Assembly (NCBI GenBank): GCA_030427245.1
Contig: JAUHXA010000025.1
Coordinates: forward strand, 1 to 64,000
Reading direction: 5' to 3'
From: Bacteroidia bacterium
GTDB taxonomy: Bacteria; Bacteroidota; Bacteroidia; Chitinophagales; UBA2359
Length of the DNA: 64,000 nt
The notes under the pieces are model-generated. The model saw only the letters and a program-made list of their open reading frames with translations. It was not told the origin of the DNA and ran no database searches. The position numbers were made by a program, and so were the translations under genes. Positions 26,707 to 35,506 of the stretch are shown here, in pieces (within the stretch, counting starts at the first letter, position 1; each line of letters opens with the position of its first letter).

Positions 26707-29387
26707 ATTCTTCTATTCTTAGCAATACGTTTTGAGTGAGTTGTACGAGCAGAAGATTTCCGAACATCAAATTGAGCCAAGCCCGTCAAAGCTTTAGAAA
26801 TATTTTTATCTCCAAAAAACTTATGATTTCCAAACAAGACCAACTTGTACTTCGCCCGTGTCAGTGCAACATTCAAACGATTAGGGCTTTTGTAAAAAGC
26901 ATTGTAACTCGCTTTGGTAAAGGACAATAACACCATATCCGCTTCGTCTCCCTGAAATCTATCCACTGTACACAATACGACCTTTACACTTCCAAAATCA
27001 AAATTTTTAATCGGTTTGTACCTATGTATTGTTTCTTGCCGAAACAATCGCTGTAACTCTCTCCGCATCAAGGATTCTTGGTCTCGGTAAAAACACAAAA
27101 CAGCCACTTCAAAGGGTTCATTTTTCTCTTTTGGGGGTGCTCCTTTTGACCACTCTAAAAAATCTTTCAATTCTCCAATCATTTGTTTTGCTTCTTTCAA
27201 ATTGGAGTTCAAACGTCTTTTTTTTAATCTATCATATTTTATCTTCTCAGTATTAGTAACCCAAATAACTGCATCCTCCCCCTGTTTGTAAGTACCTAAA
27301 GGATTTATACGGTCTATTACAGTATTGGCTGTTTCTAAATTTCCTTCATAAAAATGATTCCGTGAAGTTTGAGCAATCAAATCATTCATTCGATGCTGAT
27401 ACGAAAGTGAAGTAAACTTATACTTTTTAGCTTTTGCAGGAAAACCGTCGTATAAAATTCGGTCAAGTTTTCGTCCTTGATGAAGTGTTTCCCCCAAGCC
27501 ATTTTGAAGCAATTCCAAAATAGAAGGCATTGTAATCCGTTTGATGCGCTCTATTTCTTCTTTGAGTGTTCTCTCAAATTTTGCATTGACAACTTTGTTG
27601 TAAGAAGTCAAAAAATCTATGTCTTTTTTCAAATGTTCCCCCAATTCAGGAGAAGCACGAAAAGCATAATGTTGACTCAATCGGTGCGCCAATTCTCTTT
27701 CCCAAGTATCTATGTCTTTTGCAGGGCGATTAAAAGAAGTATTGGAGTAATATGCTTGAACTCGTTGAAATTCACCATGCAAAACCCCATCAAAAACCTC
27801 AGCTTTAACATACACACAACGGTTCAAAATATCTCGATTTTTTTTGTTATTCCTCGCCAAAACAATATCGGCAGCATTCAAAGCCAATATTTCATCTGGC
27901 GTTTCGCTGAAATGCCCATTTAAGCTAAACACTTCCAAATCTTTTCCAAAAACCTCTTTTGCCTTGCTCTCTTCAAAATCATTGGAAAGCAAAATCTTCA
28001 AATAATTTTGAGCTACTCTTTTAGGAGTGTATTGACTCGCTTTCCAAACAGGAAAGACAATCTGCAAATGTTTTTTCTCTTTTTCCTCCAATAATTTACT
28101 CAGTGCCAACTCTACATATTCTCCTTCTACATAAGGTGACAATTGCTGAACATCACCTACCAAAATCCATTTTTTGGCATACAAAGCGGGCACCAAAAAC
28201 TCTTGAAATGTCACCTTCGATGCTTCATCTACAATCATAACATCAAAAGGAGTGTCAATCGTACTCCTCCTAATTTGTGGATGTTGTAAAATCCCAATCA
28301 TCGTACCACACACCAAGTTAGAAGCCTCTAAAATAGAGGTTTCAAAAAACCTTGGATAAGATTCTTTCTTCAATGCCTTCAACAATACTTCTTGGCTTTC
28401 GGTGCGATTCGGGGAATTTTGTAGATGGATTTTCATCTGTTTTGCCTTTGTGACAACCAATTCCTGCAAACGATAAGCTTCCACCTCTTTGTAACGAATT
28501 TGCCCTTTATCATTTGCAATGCGAACGGGGGCAACCACATCCTGACATTTATCCTCGTAAGAAGTCAAAATTCGCTTCAATACATTGTCCACTGCAACGT
28601 GCGTAGAAGAAACCAATAAAATCCGCTTTCCCAGCATACACAATTGAATCACCAGTTCAATAATACTCGTTGTCTTTCCAGAGCCAGGCGGTCCCTCCAA
28701 AAGTGCAAAATCTGCCGTAGTCAATGCTTTTTTGACAAACTCTCTTTGTTCCGTAGTTCCATTGCGAGTTTCATCAGTCAATACGCTCCAGTCACCTTCA
28801 TCACGAAGAATAGACTCATCATAATAATAGCAATCAACATCATCTAATCTTTCATCACGAGGGTCTTTGAATAATTTGAGAAGAGGCAAATGTTCTCGCA
28901 AAGGCTTGTTCTGCAATCGCTCAATTGCCTGTATTTGCTTGCTTATTTGATACTCATCTTGACGTACATAAAGCGTTACCTCCTTCTTCAAATCTTCGTC
29001 AAAATAAAGCTGTCTTTCTTCTCCATTTCTATCTTGAATTACCAAGCGATTGTCACTATGCTTCTCGCCTTTTTGCCGAATACGGGTTATATACAAATGC
29101 TTAACCTCGGTATCAAAAAGCAATTTTTCTATTGCTTCTATTTGTTCATTGTCATCTCTTATTTCATACTTCAAAAACTCATTATCGCTATCTTTTTCCA
29201 TACTTCCCCATTTTCTATTCACACGTTGTAGCTTGACAGGAAGAACAGACAATTCTTTGAGTTTTGCTTCGATATCTTTAAGAAAAGCCCGATAATTCTT
29301 CAAATCATGATTGACATTCTTAAAGACAATATAAGGGCGATTCCCCATACTGTCCTTCAAGTTTTCTTTGTAAATATTATCATTCAT
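26703..29387 (-). CDS. Superfamily 1 helicase (UPF1/DNA2-like, COG1112-type)
   Basis: The 894-residue protein has an N-terminal region of about 225 residues with no clear family, then an SF1 helicase core: Walker A EGPPGSGKTTSIIEL (near residue 237), motif II VDEAS in MIVDEASKVTF (near 385), motif III GDVQQLSPYV, and the C-terminal motifs DRFQGDEADMVLLSFTK and RLNVALTRAKYKLVLFGN (near 820-870). The VDEAS box and the VALTRAK box are typical of UPF1-like, 5'-3' RNA/DNA helicases. It is the first gene of a three-gene operon with a winged-helix protein and a PLD protein. The combination recalls Mokosh defence systems, which join this helicase type with a PLD nuclease, but the middle gene is extra. 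Confidence 0.9.
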   Translation of the reverse strand: MNDNIYKENLKDSMGNRPYIVFKNVNHDLKNYRAFLKDIEAKLKELSVLPVKLQRVNRKWGSMEKDSDNEFLKYEIRDDNEQIEAIEKLLFDTEVKHLYITRIRQKGEKHSDNRLVIQDRNGEERQLYFDEDLKKEVTLYVRQDEYQISKQIQAIERLQNKPLREHLPLLKLFKDPRDERLDDVDCYYYDESILRDEGDWSVLTDETRNGTTEQREFVKKALTTADFALLEGPPGSGKTTSIIELVIQLCMLGKRILLVSSTHVAVDNVLKRILTSYEDKCQDVVAPVRIANDKGQIRYKEVEAYRLQELVVTKAKQMKIHLQNSPNRTESQEVLLKALKKESYPRFFETSILEASNLVCGTMIGILQHPQIRRSTIDTPFDVMIVDEASKVTFQEFLVPALYAKKWILVGDVQQLSPYVEGEYVELALSKLLEEKEKKHLQIVFPVWKASQYTPKRVAQNYLKILLSNDFEESKAKEVFGKDLEVFSLNGHFSETPDEILALNAADIVLARNNKKNRDILNRCVYVKAEVFDGVLHGEFQRVQAYYSNTSFNRPAKDIDTWERELAHRLSQHYAFRASPELGEHLKKDIDFLTSYNKVVNAKFERTLKEEIERIKRITMPSILELLQNGLGETLHQGRKLDRILYDGFPAKAKKYKFTSLSYQHRMNDLIAQTSRNHFYEGNLETANTVIDRINPLGTYKQGEDAVIWVTNTEKIKYDRLKKRRLNSNLKEAKQMIGELKDFLEWSKGAPPKEKNEPFEVAVLCFYRDQESLMRRELQRLFRQETIHRYKPIKNFDFGSVKVVLCTVDRFQGDEADMVLLSFTKASYNAFYKSPNRLNVALTRAKYKLVLFGNHKFFGDKNISKALTGLAQFDVRKSSARTTHSKRIAKNRRI

Positions 29388-29512
29388 AAGGGCATTGAAT
29401 CAGTGTAAATTGAAGCAGCAAAATACAACAAATTATACTAAAACCTACTTCATTATCTATTTTTAGCATTTAAAACAGTTTCTCTACTTCAATTCGAAAA
29501 ATGCACAAACAC

Positions 29513-30640
29513 CTAAACCCACATCAACTCACTAATAATCCCATCTGCCAAAAATTTGCCTTGATTGGTCAAAACCAAAAAATCATCTTTTCGCTGCAAT
29601 AAATCTTGCTTCACAAAAGGTCGAATCCCCTTCAATAAATGCCCTTGCAAATTCACCCCAAACTCCCTTTTGACCTTCTCCAAATCACAGCCCCAAATCG
29701 TCCGCAAAGAAGTCATAATGTACTCATTGAAGCGTTCGGAAGCCGTCAAAACCTCCACCTCTTTTGGGATAGTTCCTTCTACAATCGCCTTGATATATTG
29801 TTGATTGTGTGAGACATTCCATTGACGGGTAAACTGTCCATCAAAGGAATGAGCCGCAGGACCCAAGCCGATATAAGGTTTACCTTTCCAATAGCTACTG
29901 TTGTGTTTAGATTCCCAACCTTCCTTTCCAAAATTGGAGATTTCGTAGTGCGAAAAACCCGCATTGGTGAGCGTCTTCACCAATACTTCGAACTGCTGTG
30001 CCGCCTGTTCTTCATCTACATCCGATGCTTTACCCGATGCCACAAAATGCGCCAAAGCCGTTTTGGGTTCGACCGTCAAGCAATAAGCCGAAATATGCGG
30101 CACGCCATAATCAATCGCTTTTTGGAGGTTTTGCTGCCATTTTTGATGAGAAGTAGTCGGAGCGCCATAAATGAGGTCAATCGTCAAATTGTCAAAACCC
30201 GCATCTTGCGCCAATCGAATGCAGTTCTCTGCCTGTTCTACATTGTGCGCTCGATTCATAAATGCTAAATCTTCTGCATCAAATGACTGAATACCAATGC
30301 TAAAACGGTTCACAGGTGTTTGCTTCAATGCCTGAATTTTGGCAGGCAAAAGGTCGTCGGGATTGGCTTCAAGGGTAATTTCCGCATCGACTTCAATGTC
30401 ATAGAATCGGTTCAATTGCTCAAAAATACGCTGAATTTCGTCTGCCGATAAAAGCGAAGGTGTTCCTCCTCCAAAATATACCGTTTCGATTTTTTGGGTC
30501 GGTAGATAGTCTTTTCGCAGCTCCATTTCTTGCAACAAGGCATTAATCAATTCGTTTTTGTACTTTAGAGAGGTAGAAAAATGAAAATTGCAGTAATGAC
30601 AGGCTTGTTTACAAAACGGGATATGAATATAAATCATCAT
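29513..30640 (-). CDS. hemW: HemW, radical SAM heme chaperone
   Basis: The 375-residue protein has the radical SAM [4Fe-4S] motif with the extra Cys typical of this group: FCKQACHYCNFHF (CxxxCxxC, residues 10-16). YFGGGTPSLL binds SAM, and RFSIGIQSFDAEDLAFMNR matches HemW/HemN. There is a C-terminal HemN-type domain (FNEYIMTSLRTIWGCDL). HemW, once annotated as oxygen-independent coproporphyrinogen oxidase, transfers heme to target proteins; it lacks the N-terminal extension of true HemN. The start is the first of two adjacent ATGs. It is divergent from the outer-membrane protein gene at 30821. Confidence 0.93.
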   Translation of the reverse strand: MMIYIHIPFCKQACHYCNFHFSTSLKYKNELINALLQEMELRKDYLPTQKIETVYFGGGTPSLLSADEIQRIFEQLNRFYDIEVDAEITLEANPDDLLPAKIQALKQTPVNRFSIGIQSFDAEDLAFMNRAHNVEQAENCIRLAQDAGFDNLTIDLIYGAPTTSHQKWQQNLQKAIDYGVPHISAYCLTVEPKTALAHFVASGKASDVDEEQAAQQFEVLVKTLTNAGFSHYEISNFGKEGWESKHNSSYWKGKPYIGLGPAAHSFDGQFTRQWNVSHNQQYIKAIVEGTIPKEVEVLTASERFNEYIMTSLRTIWGCDLEKVKREFGVNLQGHLLKGIRPFVKQDLLQRKDDFLVLTNQGKFLADGIISELMWV

Positions 30641-30654
30641 GGTTATTTTTTGGG

Positions 30655-30706
30655 AAGATATGAGAAACTACCTTTTCAATTCTTCAAAGGTAGTTTCTCA
30701 TATCTT
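30655..30706. repeat. Perfect 21-bp inverted repeat in a divergent gap
   Basis: AAGATATGAGAAACTACCTT plus T (30655-30675) is repeated as its exact complement at 30686-30706 with a 10-base loop. The transcript would fold as a long stem on either strand. It starts 15 bases upstream of the hemW ATG, a position where a terminator is unexpected because both genes point away from it. There is no long T-run. Confidence 0.75.
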
Positions 30707-30777
30707 AATAAAATTAACAATTTGTGGGTTTTCTGTGTTGTTGTGCTTTTTCCAATGGTGAAAATTCTCTCTTTATT

Positions 30778-30820
30778 CCCCCTTTGGAGGGGGCAAGGGG
30801 GAGGTTCGAGGGCAAGGGGG
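30778..30820 (+). repeat. G-rich repeat directly against the start codon
   Basis: The 43 bases hold CCCCCTTTGGAGGGGG (a small hairpin) and two copies of GGGCAAGGGGG at 30791-30801 and 30810-30820, ending at the base before the ATG at 30821. I recall similar CCCCTTTGGAGGGGGCAAGG units as dispersed elements in Bacteroidota genomes. It has many G-tracts and could form a quadruplex in DNA or mRNA. Confidence 0.6.
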
Positions 30821-32590
30821 ATGTTGCATTTTTCCCTACTTCTATTCACCACTTCCCTAACCGCCCAAACCCACACCCTCCAAATCCTCCCAACAGACAC
30901 CGACACCACAAAACTAAACCAAATTCTCACCGATTACGATTACCCCAAACAATTCACCAACACCCTTGATGCCCAAAAAATCTTACCTTCAATCCTCTCC
31001 CAACTTCAAAACCGCAGCTACATCGCAGCCTCATTCGACAGCCTTCAAACCGACTCCTTAAAAACCACTGCTTTTCTACATCTCGGCAAACCTTACCATT
31101 GGCTACAATTGAAAAATGGAAATGTGGAATCAAAAGCATTGGCACAAATTGGTTTTCGAGAACGATTGTTTAGCAATAGTCAAACCGTTCAAATTGAGAG
31201 GATTAAAACATTGAAGGAAAAGCTGCTACAATATGCCGAAAACAATGGTTATCCTTTTGCAGCCGTACAATTGCAGAATGTGAGTATTGGAGAAAATGGA
31301 GGCATCAGTGCTGAATTGTGGATAGAAAAGAATGATTTTGTGGTAATTGACAGTATTTTGACTACTTCAAATGTCAGCATCAGCGAGCGTTATCTGCAAA
31401 ACTATTTGGGCATCAAATCAGGGCAACCCTACGATGAATCTGCCCTCCAAAAAACAAGTATCCGCATCAACGAACTCCCGTTTTTGGAAGAAGTGTATGC
31501 ACCGAGAGTGACTTTTGTGCGGGACAAAGCGAAGGTGAGGTTGTTTTTGAAGAACAAAAAAGCGAGCCAGTTGAATTTGTTATTGGGGGTGATTCCGAGA
31601 TCTGCACCTCAAACGGGTTTTGAAGTGACGGGAGAAGGTAAAATCAATTTGCAGAATACGCTGGGGCAGGGCGAAGTGATTGAAGCCGATTTTAGGAGTT
31701 ATCCGAATAGTGCTACTGAATTGAAGTTACACGCTTTGTACCCTTATCTTCCTCTATTGCCACTGGGCATTGACGGACGTTTTGAGTTGTTCCGCAAAGA
31801 CACGATTTTTCAGGATGTTAAGAGTTTTTTGGCAGTGCAGTATTTGTTTGAAGGCAACAATTATTTGAAGGCATTTTTGGAGAATACTGCTTCCAATTTA
31901 TTGTCGGTCAATGAATCGCAAATCATCAGCAGCCAAAAACTACCCAACACCTTGGATGTACGCCGCAATCTCTACGGCTTAGAGTACAATTGGGAACGGC
32001 TCGACTATCGCCTCAATCCTCGAAAAGGCATTTTCTTGAATCTTAAAGGAGCAATTGGCAACAAACGAGTGAAGGAAAACAATGCTATTCTTGAAATTGC
32101 TGATGAAAACTCCACCCTCGACTTCAAAGCCCAATACGATGCCTTGAATGAAAATCCGCTTCGCTACCAACTGCAATACGAAATTGGAAAATATTGGAAA
32201 TTAGGGCAACGATTGACCTTCAAAAATAGCTTGACAGGCGGTATTCAGTCCAAACGTGATACCCTTCAAAACGAGCTATTTAGAATTGGCGGCAACAAAC
32301 TTTTGAGGGGTTTTGATGAGCAATCCATTTTGTCGGTTGCCTACCATGTGTTGAGTTTGGAGTTGCGATTATTGACCTCTCAAAACGCCTACTTATTCAC
32401 CTTTTGGGATGGAGCTTTGACTCAGAATGAAACGGCTGCTATGGATATTCCTTTTGGTTTTGGGGCAGGAGTAACTTTCCAAACAGGTGCGGGAGTCTTT
32501 GGACTGACCTATGCTTTGGGGCGAGAACAGGATAATCGGGTAAATTTGAGGGCGGGAAAAGTGCATTTTGGGTATGTGAATTATTTTTGA
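30821..32590 (+). CDS. Outer-membrane beta-barrel protein, BamA/TamA-like (surface antigen family)
   Basis: The frame is open back to 30581, but that part overlaps hemW and a repeat. The ATG at 30821 gives a proper signal peptide (MLHFSLLLFTTSLTAQ) and 589 residues. POTRA-like regions follow (residues about 110-250, e.g. YLQNYLGIKSGQPYDESALQ), then a C-terminal beta-barrel of the Bac_surface_Ag type with the late motif LFRIGGNKLLRGFDEQSI, which matches the RGF loop of Omp85 proteins. The chain ends in Phe (GKVHFGYVNYF), the usual end of barrels inserted by BAM. It is shorter than BamA and likely handles translocation or assembly of some other protein. Substrate unknown. Confidence 0.8.
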   Translation: MLHFSLLLFTTSLTAQTHTLQILPTDTDTTKLNQILTDYDYPKQFTNTLDAQKILPSILSQLQNRSYIAASFDSLQTDSLKTTAFLHLGKPYHWLQLKNGNVESKALAQIGFRERLFSNSQTVQIERIKTLKEKLLQYAENNGYPFAAVQLQNVSIGENGGISAELWIEKNDFVVIDSILTTSNVSISERYLQNYLGIKSGQPYDESALQKTSIRINELPFLEEVYAPRVTFVRDKAKVRLFLKNKKASQLNLLLGVIPRSAPQTGFEVTGEGKINLQNTLGQGEVIEADFRSYPNSATELKLHALYPYLPLLPLGIDGRFELFRKDTIFQDVKSFLAVQYLFEGNNYLKAFLENTASNLLSVNESQIISSQKLPNTLDVRRNLYGLEYNWERLDYRLNPRKGIFLNLKGAIGNKRVKENNAILEIADENSTLDFKAQYDALNENPLRYQLQYEIGKYWKLGQRLTFKNSLTGGIQSKRDTLQNELFRIGGNKLLRGFDEQSILSVAYHVLSLELRLLTSQNAYLFTFWDGALTQNETAAMDIPFGFGAGVTFQTGAGVFGLTYALGREQDNRVNLRAGKVHFGYVNYF

Positions 32591-32676
32591 GACAAGAATG
32601 TTTAGAATAGTGTGTTATCCTATAAACATCTTTTGAATTCAATTGACGAATTTTTCCTGATTATCACAGCACCACA

Positions 32677-33654
32677 TTATATATTAGGAAAGCTTGCCGC
32701 AATTCGATTCAGTGTATCCTTCAATGGCCTAAATTGAAAGCCAATCGTTTTTTGAATTTTACTGCTATCGTAAAAATACTGCGACTGCATAAGCTGAGCT
32801 GTTTCCTTTGTAATCAAAGGAGGTTTGCGGCTTATCCACGAAATAGGCTTTGCCAACCGCCAAGAGAGAGAGGCAATGATAGGATTGACTTTGTAGCGAG
32901 GTGGTTTTTTGTGAAAAGTAATGGCTACTTGTGTTAAAAATTCACGGTAAGTAGTATTGATACTATTTAGGATAAAACGCTGATTTTGAATATCACTCTC
33001 CATTAACTTCACCATTGCATCCACCACGTCTTTCACATCTACAAAACCAGTTCCACCAATAGGGTAAAAGGCCAACCCTTTTGCAGCTTTCGAGATCAAT
33101 TGACTACTTCCTTCGTTCCAATACCCTTCGCCAATAATGACTGAAGGGTTAACAATCACTGCGTTCAAGCCCTCTGCAATAGCACGCCAAACCTCCGTCT
33201 CTGCACGATATTTACTGATAGCATACTGGCTATTGTTGGGACTATCTTCCCACTTTGTCGTCTCACTGACTTGATTGTTGCGTTCACTCCGACCAATAGC
33301 TGCAATCGAACTCACATGTATCAATTTTTGCACTCCTTCCTCTAATGCCAAATTCACCACATTTGCCGTTCCTTCTCTATTTACTCGGTGCATCCATTCA
33401 AACTGGGAAGCATCAAAAGCAATAACCGCCGCACAATGATAGATTTTAGAGACTCCAATCATCGCTTCCCGAAGACTTTCGATTTCTAATATATCTGCCT
33501 TCATCCAAGTTATTTGGTCGGCAATATCTTGCACCAAATCCATCCTACTCGTCTTGCGCTTAATCGCCCTAATAGTCTGTTTGGGGTACTGTTTTACTAA
33601 AGTCCTCAATAGGTGAGAGCCAACCAAACCTGTACCGCCTGTAACTAAAATCAT
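32677..33654 (-). CDS. NAD(P)-dependent epimerase/dehydratase (extended SDR)
   Basis: The chosen start is 33654, which places the nucleotide-binding motif MILVTGGTGLVGSHLL (GxxGxxG) at the very N-terminus and gives 325 residues; the longer frame to 33747 lies inside murF. The catalytic YAISK motif (YxxxK) is near residue 155, after the HVSSIAAIG strand with the catalytic Ser. C-terminal residues are typical of the extended SDR group acting on sugar nucleotides, sterol-like or flavonoid-like substrates; the exact reaction cannot be read. Its ATG overlaps the murF stop by four bases, so it is translated with murF. Confidence 0.85.
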   Translation of the reverse strand: MILVTGGTGLVGSHLLRTLVKQYPKQTIRAIKRKTSRMDLVQDIADQITWMKADILEIESLREAMIGVSKIYHCAAVIAFDASQFEWMHRVNREGTANVVNLALEEGVQKLIHVSSIAAIGRSERNNQVSETTKWEDSPNNSQYAISKYRAETEVWRAIAEGLNAVIVNPSVIIGEGYWNEGSSQLISKAAKGLAFYPIGGTGFVDVKDVVDAMVKLMESDIQNQRFILNSINTTYREFLTQVAITFHKKPPRYKVNPIIASLSWRLAKPISWISRKPPLITKETAQLMQSQYFYDSSKIQKTIGFQFRPLKDTLNRIAASFPNI

Positions 33655-34958
33655 ACTAAAGTGTTTTCCAAAATTATTTCCAAAGCAATGCCCCTTGAGC
33701 CCTTCAATAAAATCACCGAATCCTCGAAACCTTGTTCGTTGAACCAAACTTTTGCTTCCTGGACATTTTGAAAATGTAGAAATTGATGGTTTTTATCGGC
33801 TTTTATGAACTCTTTTCCAACCAACGCCACGAAAGATAAATCCATTTCTTTCACCAACTTCAAGAGTGCACTGTGTTCTTTTTGGCTGTCTTTTCCCATT
33901 TCCAACATATCTCCAAGTATCGCTACTTTAGAAGAACCTTTCATTTTATCAAAATTTTGAAGAGCAGCTTCCATACTGGTAGGATTGGCATTGTAGGCAT
34001 CTAATAAGATGGTATTACTACCTTGTTTGATCAGTTGTGAGCGTTTATTGACTGGCTGATAAGCTTCAATAGCATGTTGTATATTTTGAGCCGAAACCCG
34101 AAAGTATGTTCCAATTGCAATAGCAGCAGCAACATTATCCAAATTATATGCTCCAATCAACTGTGTTTGTATGGTAATTGGATTACCCGATTTCGGATGC
34201 CATATAACCTTCAAAAAAGGATTTGCATCTACCAATTGAACATCGGTTTTGTACCATTGACCACTACCATAAGTAGAAGCATTTTGGATAAAATAGCCGA
34301 TTTTGGCTACTCTGAAATCGTTCATATTCAGGAACGAATGACCACCAGAAGCATCCAAAAAATCAAATAATTCTCCTTTGGTCTTCACTATTTCTTTAAT
34401 ACTTCCAAACCCTTCTAAATGTGCTTTTCCGATATTGGTAATCAATCCGAAATGAGGTAGGGCAATACCACATAAGAAGTTAATTTCATTAACATGATTC
34501 GCTCCCATTTCGACGACAGCCATCTCTGTATCTTTCTTCAACTTCAATAAAGTGGTAGGAACTCCAATGTGGTTATTCAAATTGCCGACCGTTGCTTGAG
34601 TCTTATAGGTCATTGAAAGAACCGCTTTGATCAATTCTTTGGTCGTTGTTTTTCCATTAGTACCAGTAATAGCAATGCAAGTGGGTTTAACTTGCTTGAG
34701 GTGATAAGTTGCCAATTCTTGAAGAGCTTTCAGCGTATCTTCTACCAATAAGTAGCGATTGTCTTTCACAAAATCGGGATTGTCAATCACAGCATAAGAA
34801 GCTCCTTTCTTCAATGCCTCATTTGCATATACATTTCCGTCAAAATTAGGACCTTTCAAAGCAAAAAATAAATCACCAGATTTTACTTTACGACTGTCTA
34901 TACTTACGGAACTACTATTCTCAAAATAATGGTAAAGTTGTTTAATTGTTAAGGGCAT
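33651..34958 (-). CDS. murF: MurF, UDP-MurNAc-tripeptide:D-Ala-D-Ala ligase
   Basis: The 435-residue cytoplasmic ligase adds D-Ala-D-Ala to UDP-MurNAc-tripeptide, the last soluble step in making the peptidoglycan precursor. It has the Mur ligase layout: the N-terminal substrate domain with SIDSRKVKSGDLFFALKG, the ATP P-loop AITGTNGKTTTKELI (residues about 103-117), the central VVEMGANHVNEI, and the C-terminal LLDAYNANPTSMEAAL, a MurF signature. Length fits the family. The gene stands outside the mur cluster usual in many bacteria; the only partner here is the overlapping epimerase. Confidence 0.94.
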   Translation of the reverse strand: MPLTIKQLYHYFENSSSVSIDSRKVKSGDLFFALKGPNFDGNVYANEALKKGASYAVIDNPDFVKDNRYLLVEDTLKALQELATYHLKQVKPTCIAITGTNGKTTTKELIKAVLSMTYKTQATVGNLNNHIGVPTTLLKLKKDTEMAVVEMGANHVNEINFLCGIALPHFGLITNIGKAHLEGFGSIKEIVKTKGELFDFLDASGGHSFLNMNDFRVAKIGYFIQNASTYGSGQWYKTDVQLVDANPFLKVIWHPKSGNPITIQTQLIGAYNLDNVAAAIAIGTYFRVSAQNIQHAIEAYQPVNKRSQLIKQGSNTILLDAYNANPTSMEAALQNFDKMKGSSKVAILGDMLEMGKDSQKEHSALLKLVKEMDLSFVALVGKEFIKADKNHQFLHFQNVQEAKVWFNEQGFEDSVILLKGSRGIALEIILENTLV

Positions 34959-35073
34959 GTTGTATCAAATTAGGGGTAAAATATAAAATAAATAAAATTT
35001 GATTTTAAGGTTTTAGTTTAACTATAAAAGAAACTATTTTTTTGTAGAAATAGTTGAGTATTAATAAAAAAAA

Positions 35074-35105
35074 GGCTGTAAAGTTGTTTAGTACACTTTA
35101 CAGCC
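35074..35105 (-). terminator. Terminator after the sigma/partner genes
   Basis: GGCTGTAAAG (35074-35083) and CTTTACAGCC (35096-35105) form a perfect 10-bp stem with a 12-base loop. On the minus strand it is followed by a long U-run (the A-run at 35066-35073), a good intrinsic terminator for the small gene at 35150-35392. Confidence 0.85.
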
Positions 35106-35149
35106 CAATAATGATTGTATATGAGTTCAGATTAAATCAAGAACGTTCG

Positions 35150-35392
35150 TCAACAGGGAGTTTCCATCGTATGGGTTTTTTGACTATAATCCATGATAAT
35201 CTTAATAGAAGATGAATTGGGAGAGCGCAAGACAACCTTATCTAATACATCAAAGGTAGCTTGTATATCTTCGTATTGCTCTTTCAATTCCCAATTATCT
35301 TCAAGTGCTTGTTCTATGGCTTTACTTTCGGTAAGGCTGGTTTCGTTATAACTATAACGAATAAGATCTTCTTGTGTAAACTGTTTGTACAT
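35150..35392 (-). CDS. Small protein downstream of ECF sigma factor (putative sigma regulator)
   Basis: The 80-residue acidic protein (MYKQFTQEDLIRYSYNETSL and on) has a helical N-terminal part, SYNETSLTESKAIEQALEDNWEL, of the same general kind as the first domain of anti-sigma factors (a short motif, then SxxExxxIExxL). No zinc-binding Cys/His cluster and no membrane segment are present. It follows the sigma gene after 114 bases and ends at a strong terminator, so the two form one unit. A soluble anti-sigma or docking protein is plausible. I know similar small ORFs next to sigma genes in Bacteroidota but no function. Confidence 0.7.
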   Translation of the reverse strand: MYKQFTQEDLIRYSYNETSLTESKAIEQALEDNWELKEQYEDIQATFDVLDKVVLRSPNSSSIKIIMDYSQKTHTMETPC

Positions 35393-35506
35393 AGGCGTTA
35401 CTATTTTTAAAGAGAATTACTCCGATTTAATGGATTGCGTTTTGCATAATCGCCTATAAAACGCAAGTAAAACTCTCTTTATTGTTAGTAAGCCTAAGAA
35501 TTTATT

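Noticed and set aside
24114-29387. DISARM as the identity of the helicase/PLD operon
   Set aside because: DISARM needs a DUF1998 protein, a methyltransferase and a different SNF2-type helicase; the helicase here is UPF1-like SF1 and no methyltransferase is nearby.
30581-30820. Longer N-terminus of the outer-membrane protein
   Set aside because: This part overlaps hemW in antisense, passes through an inverted repeat and a G-rich repeat, and would bury the signal peptide that starts at 30821.
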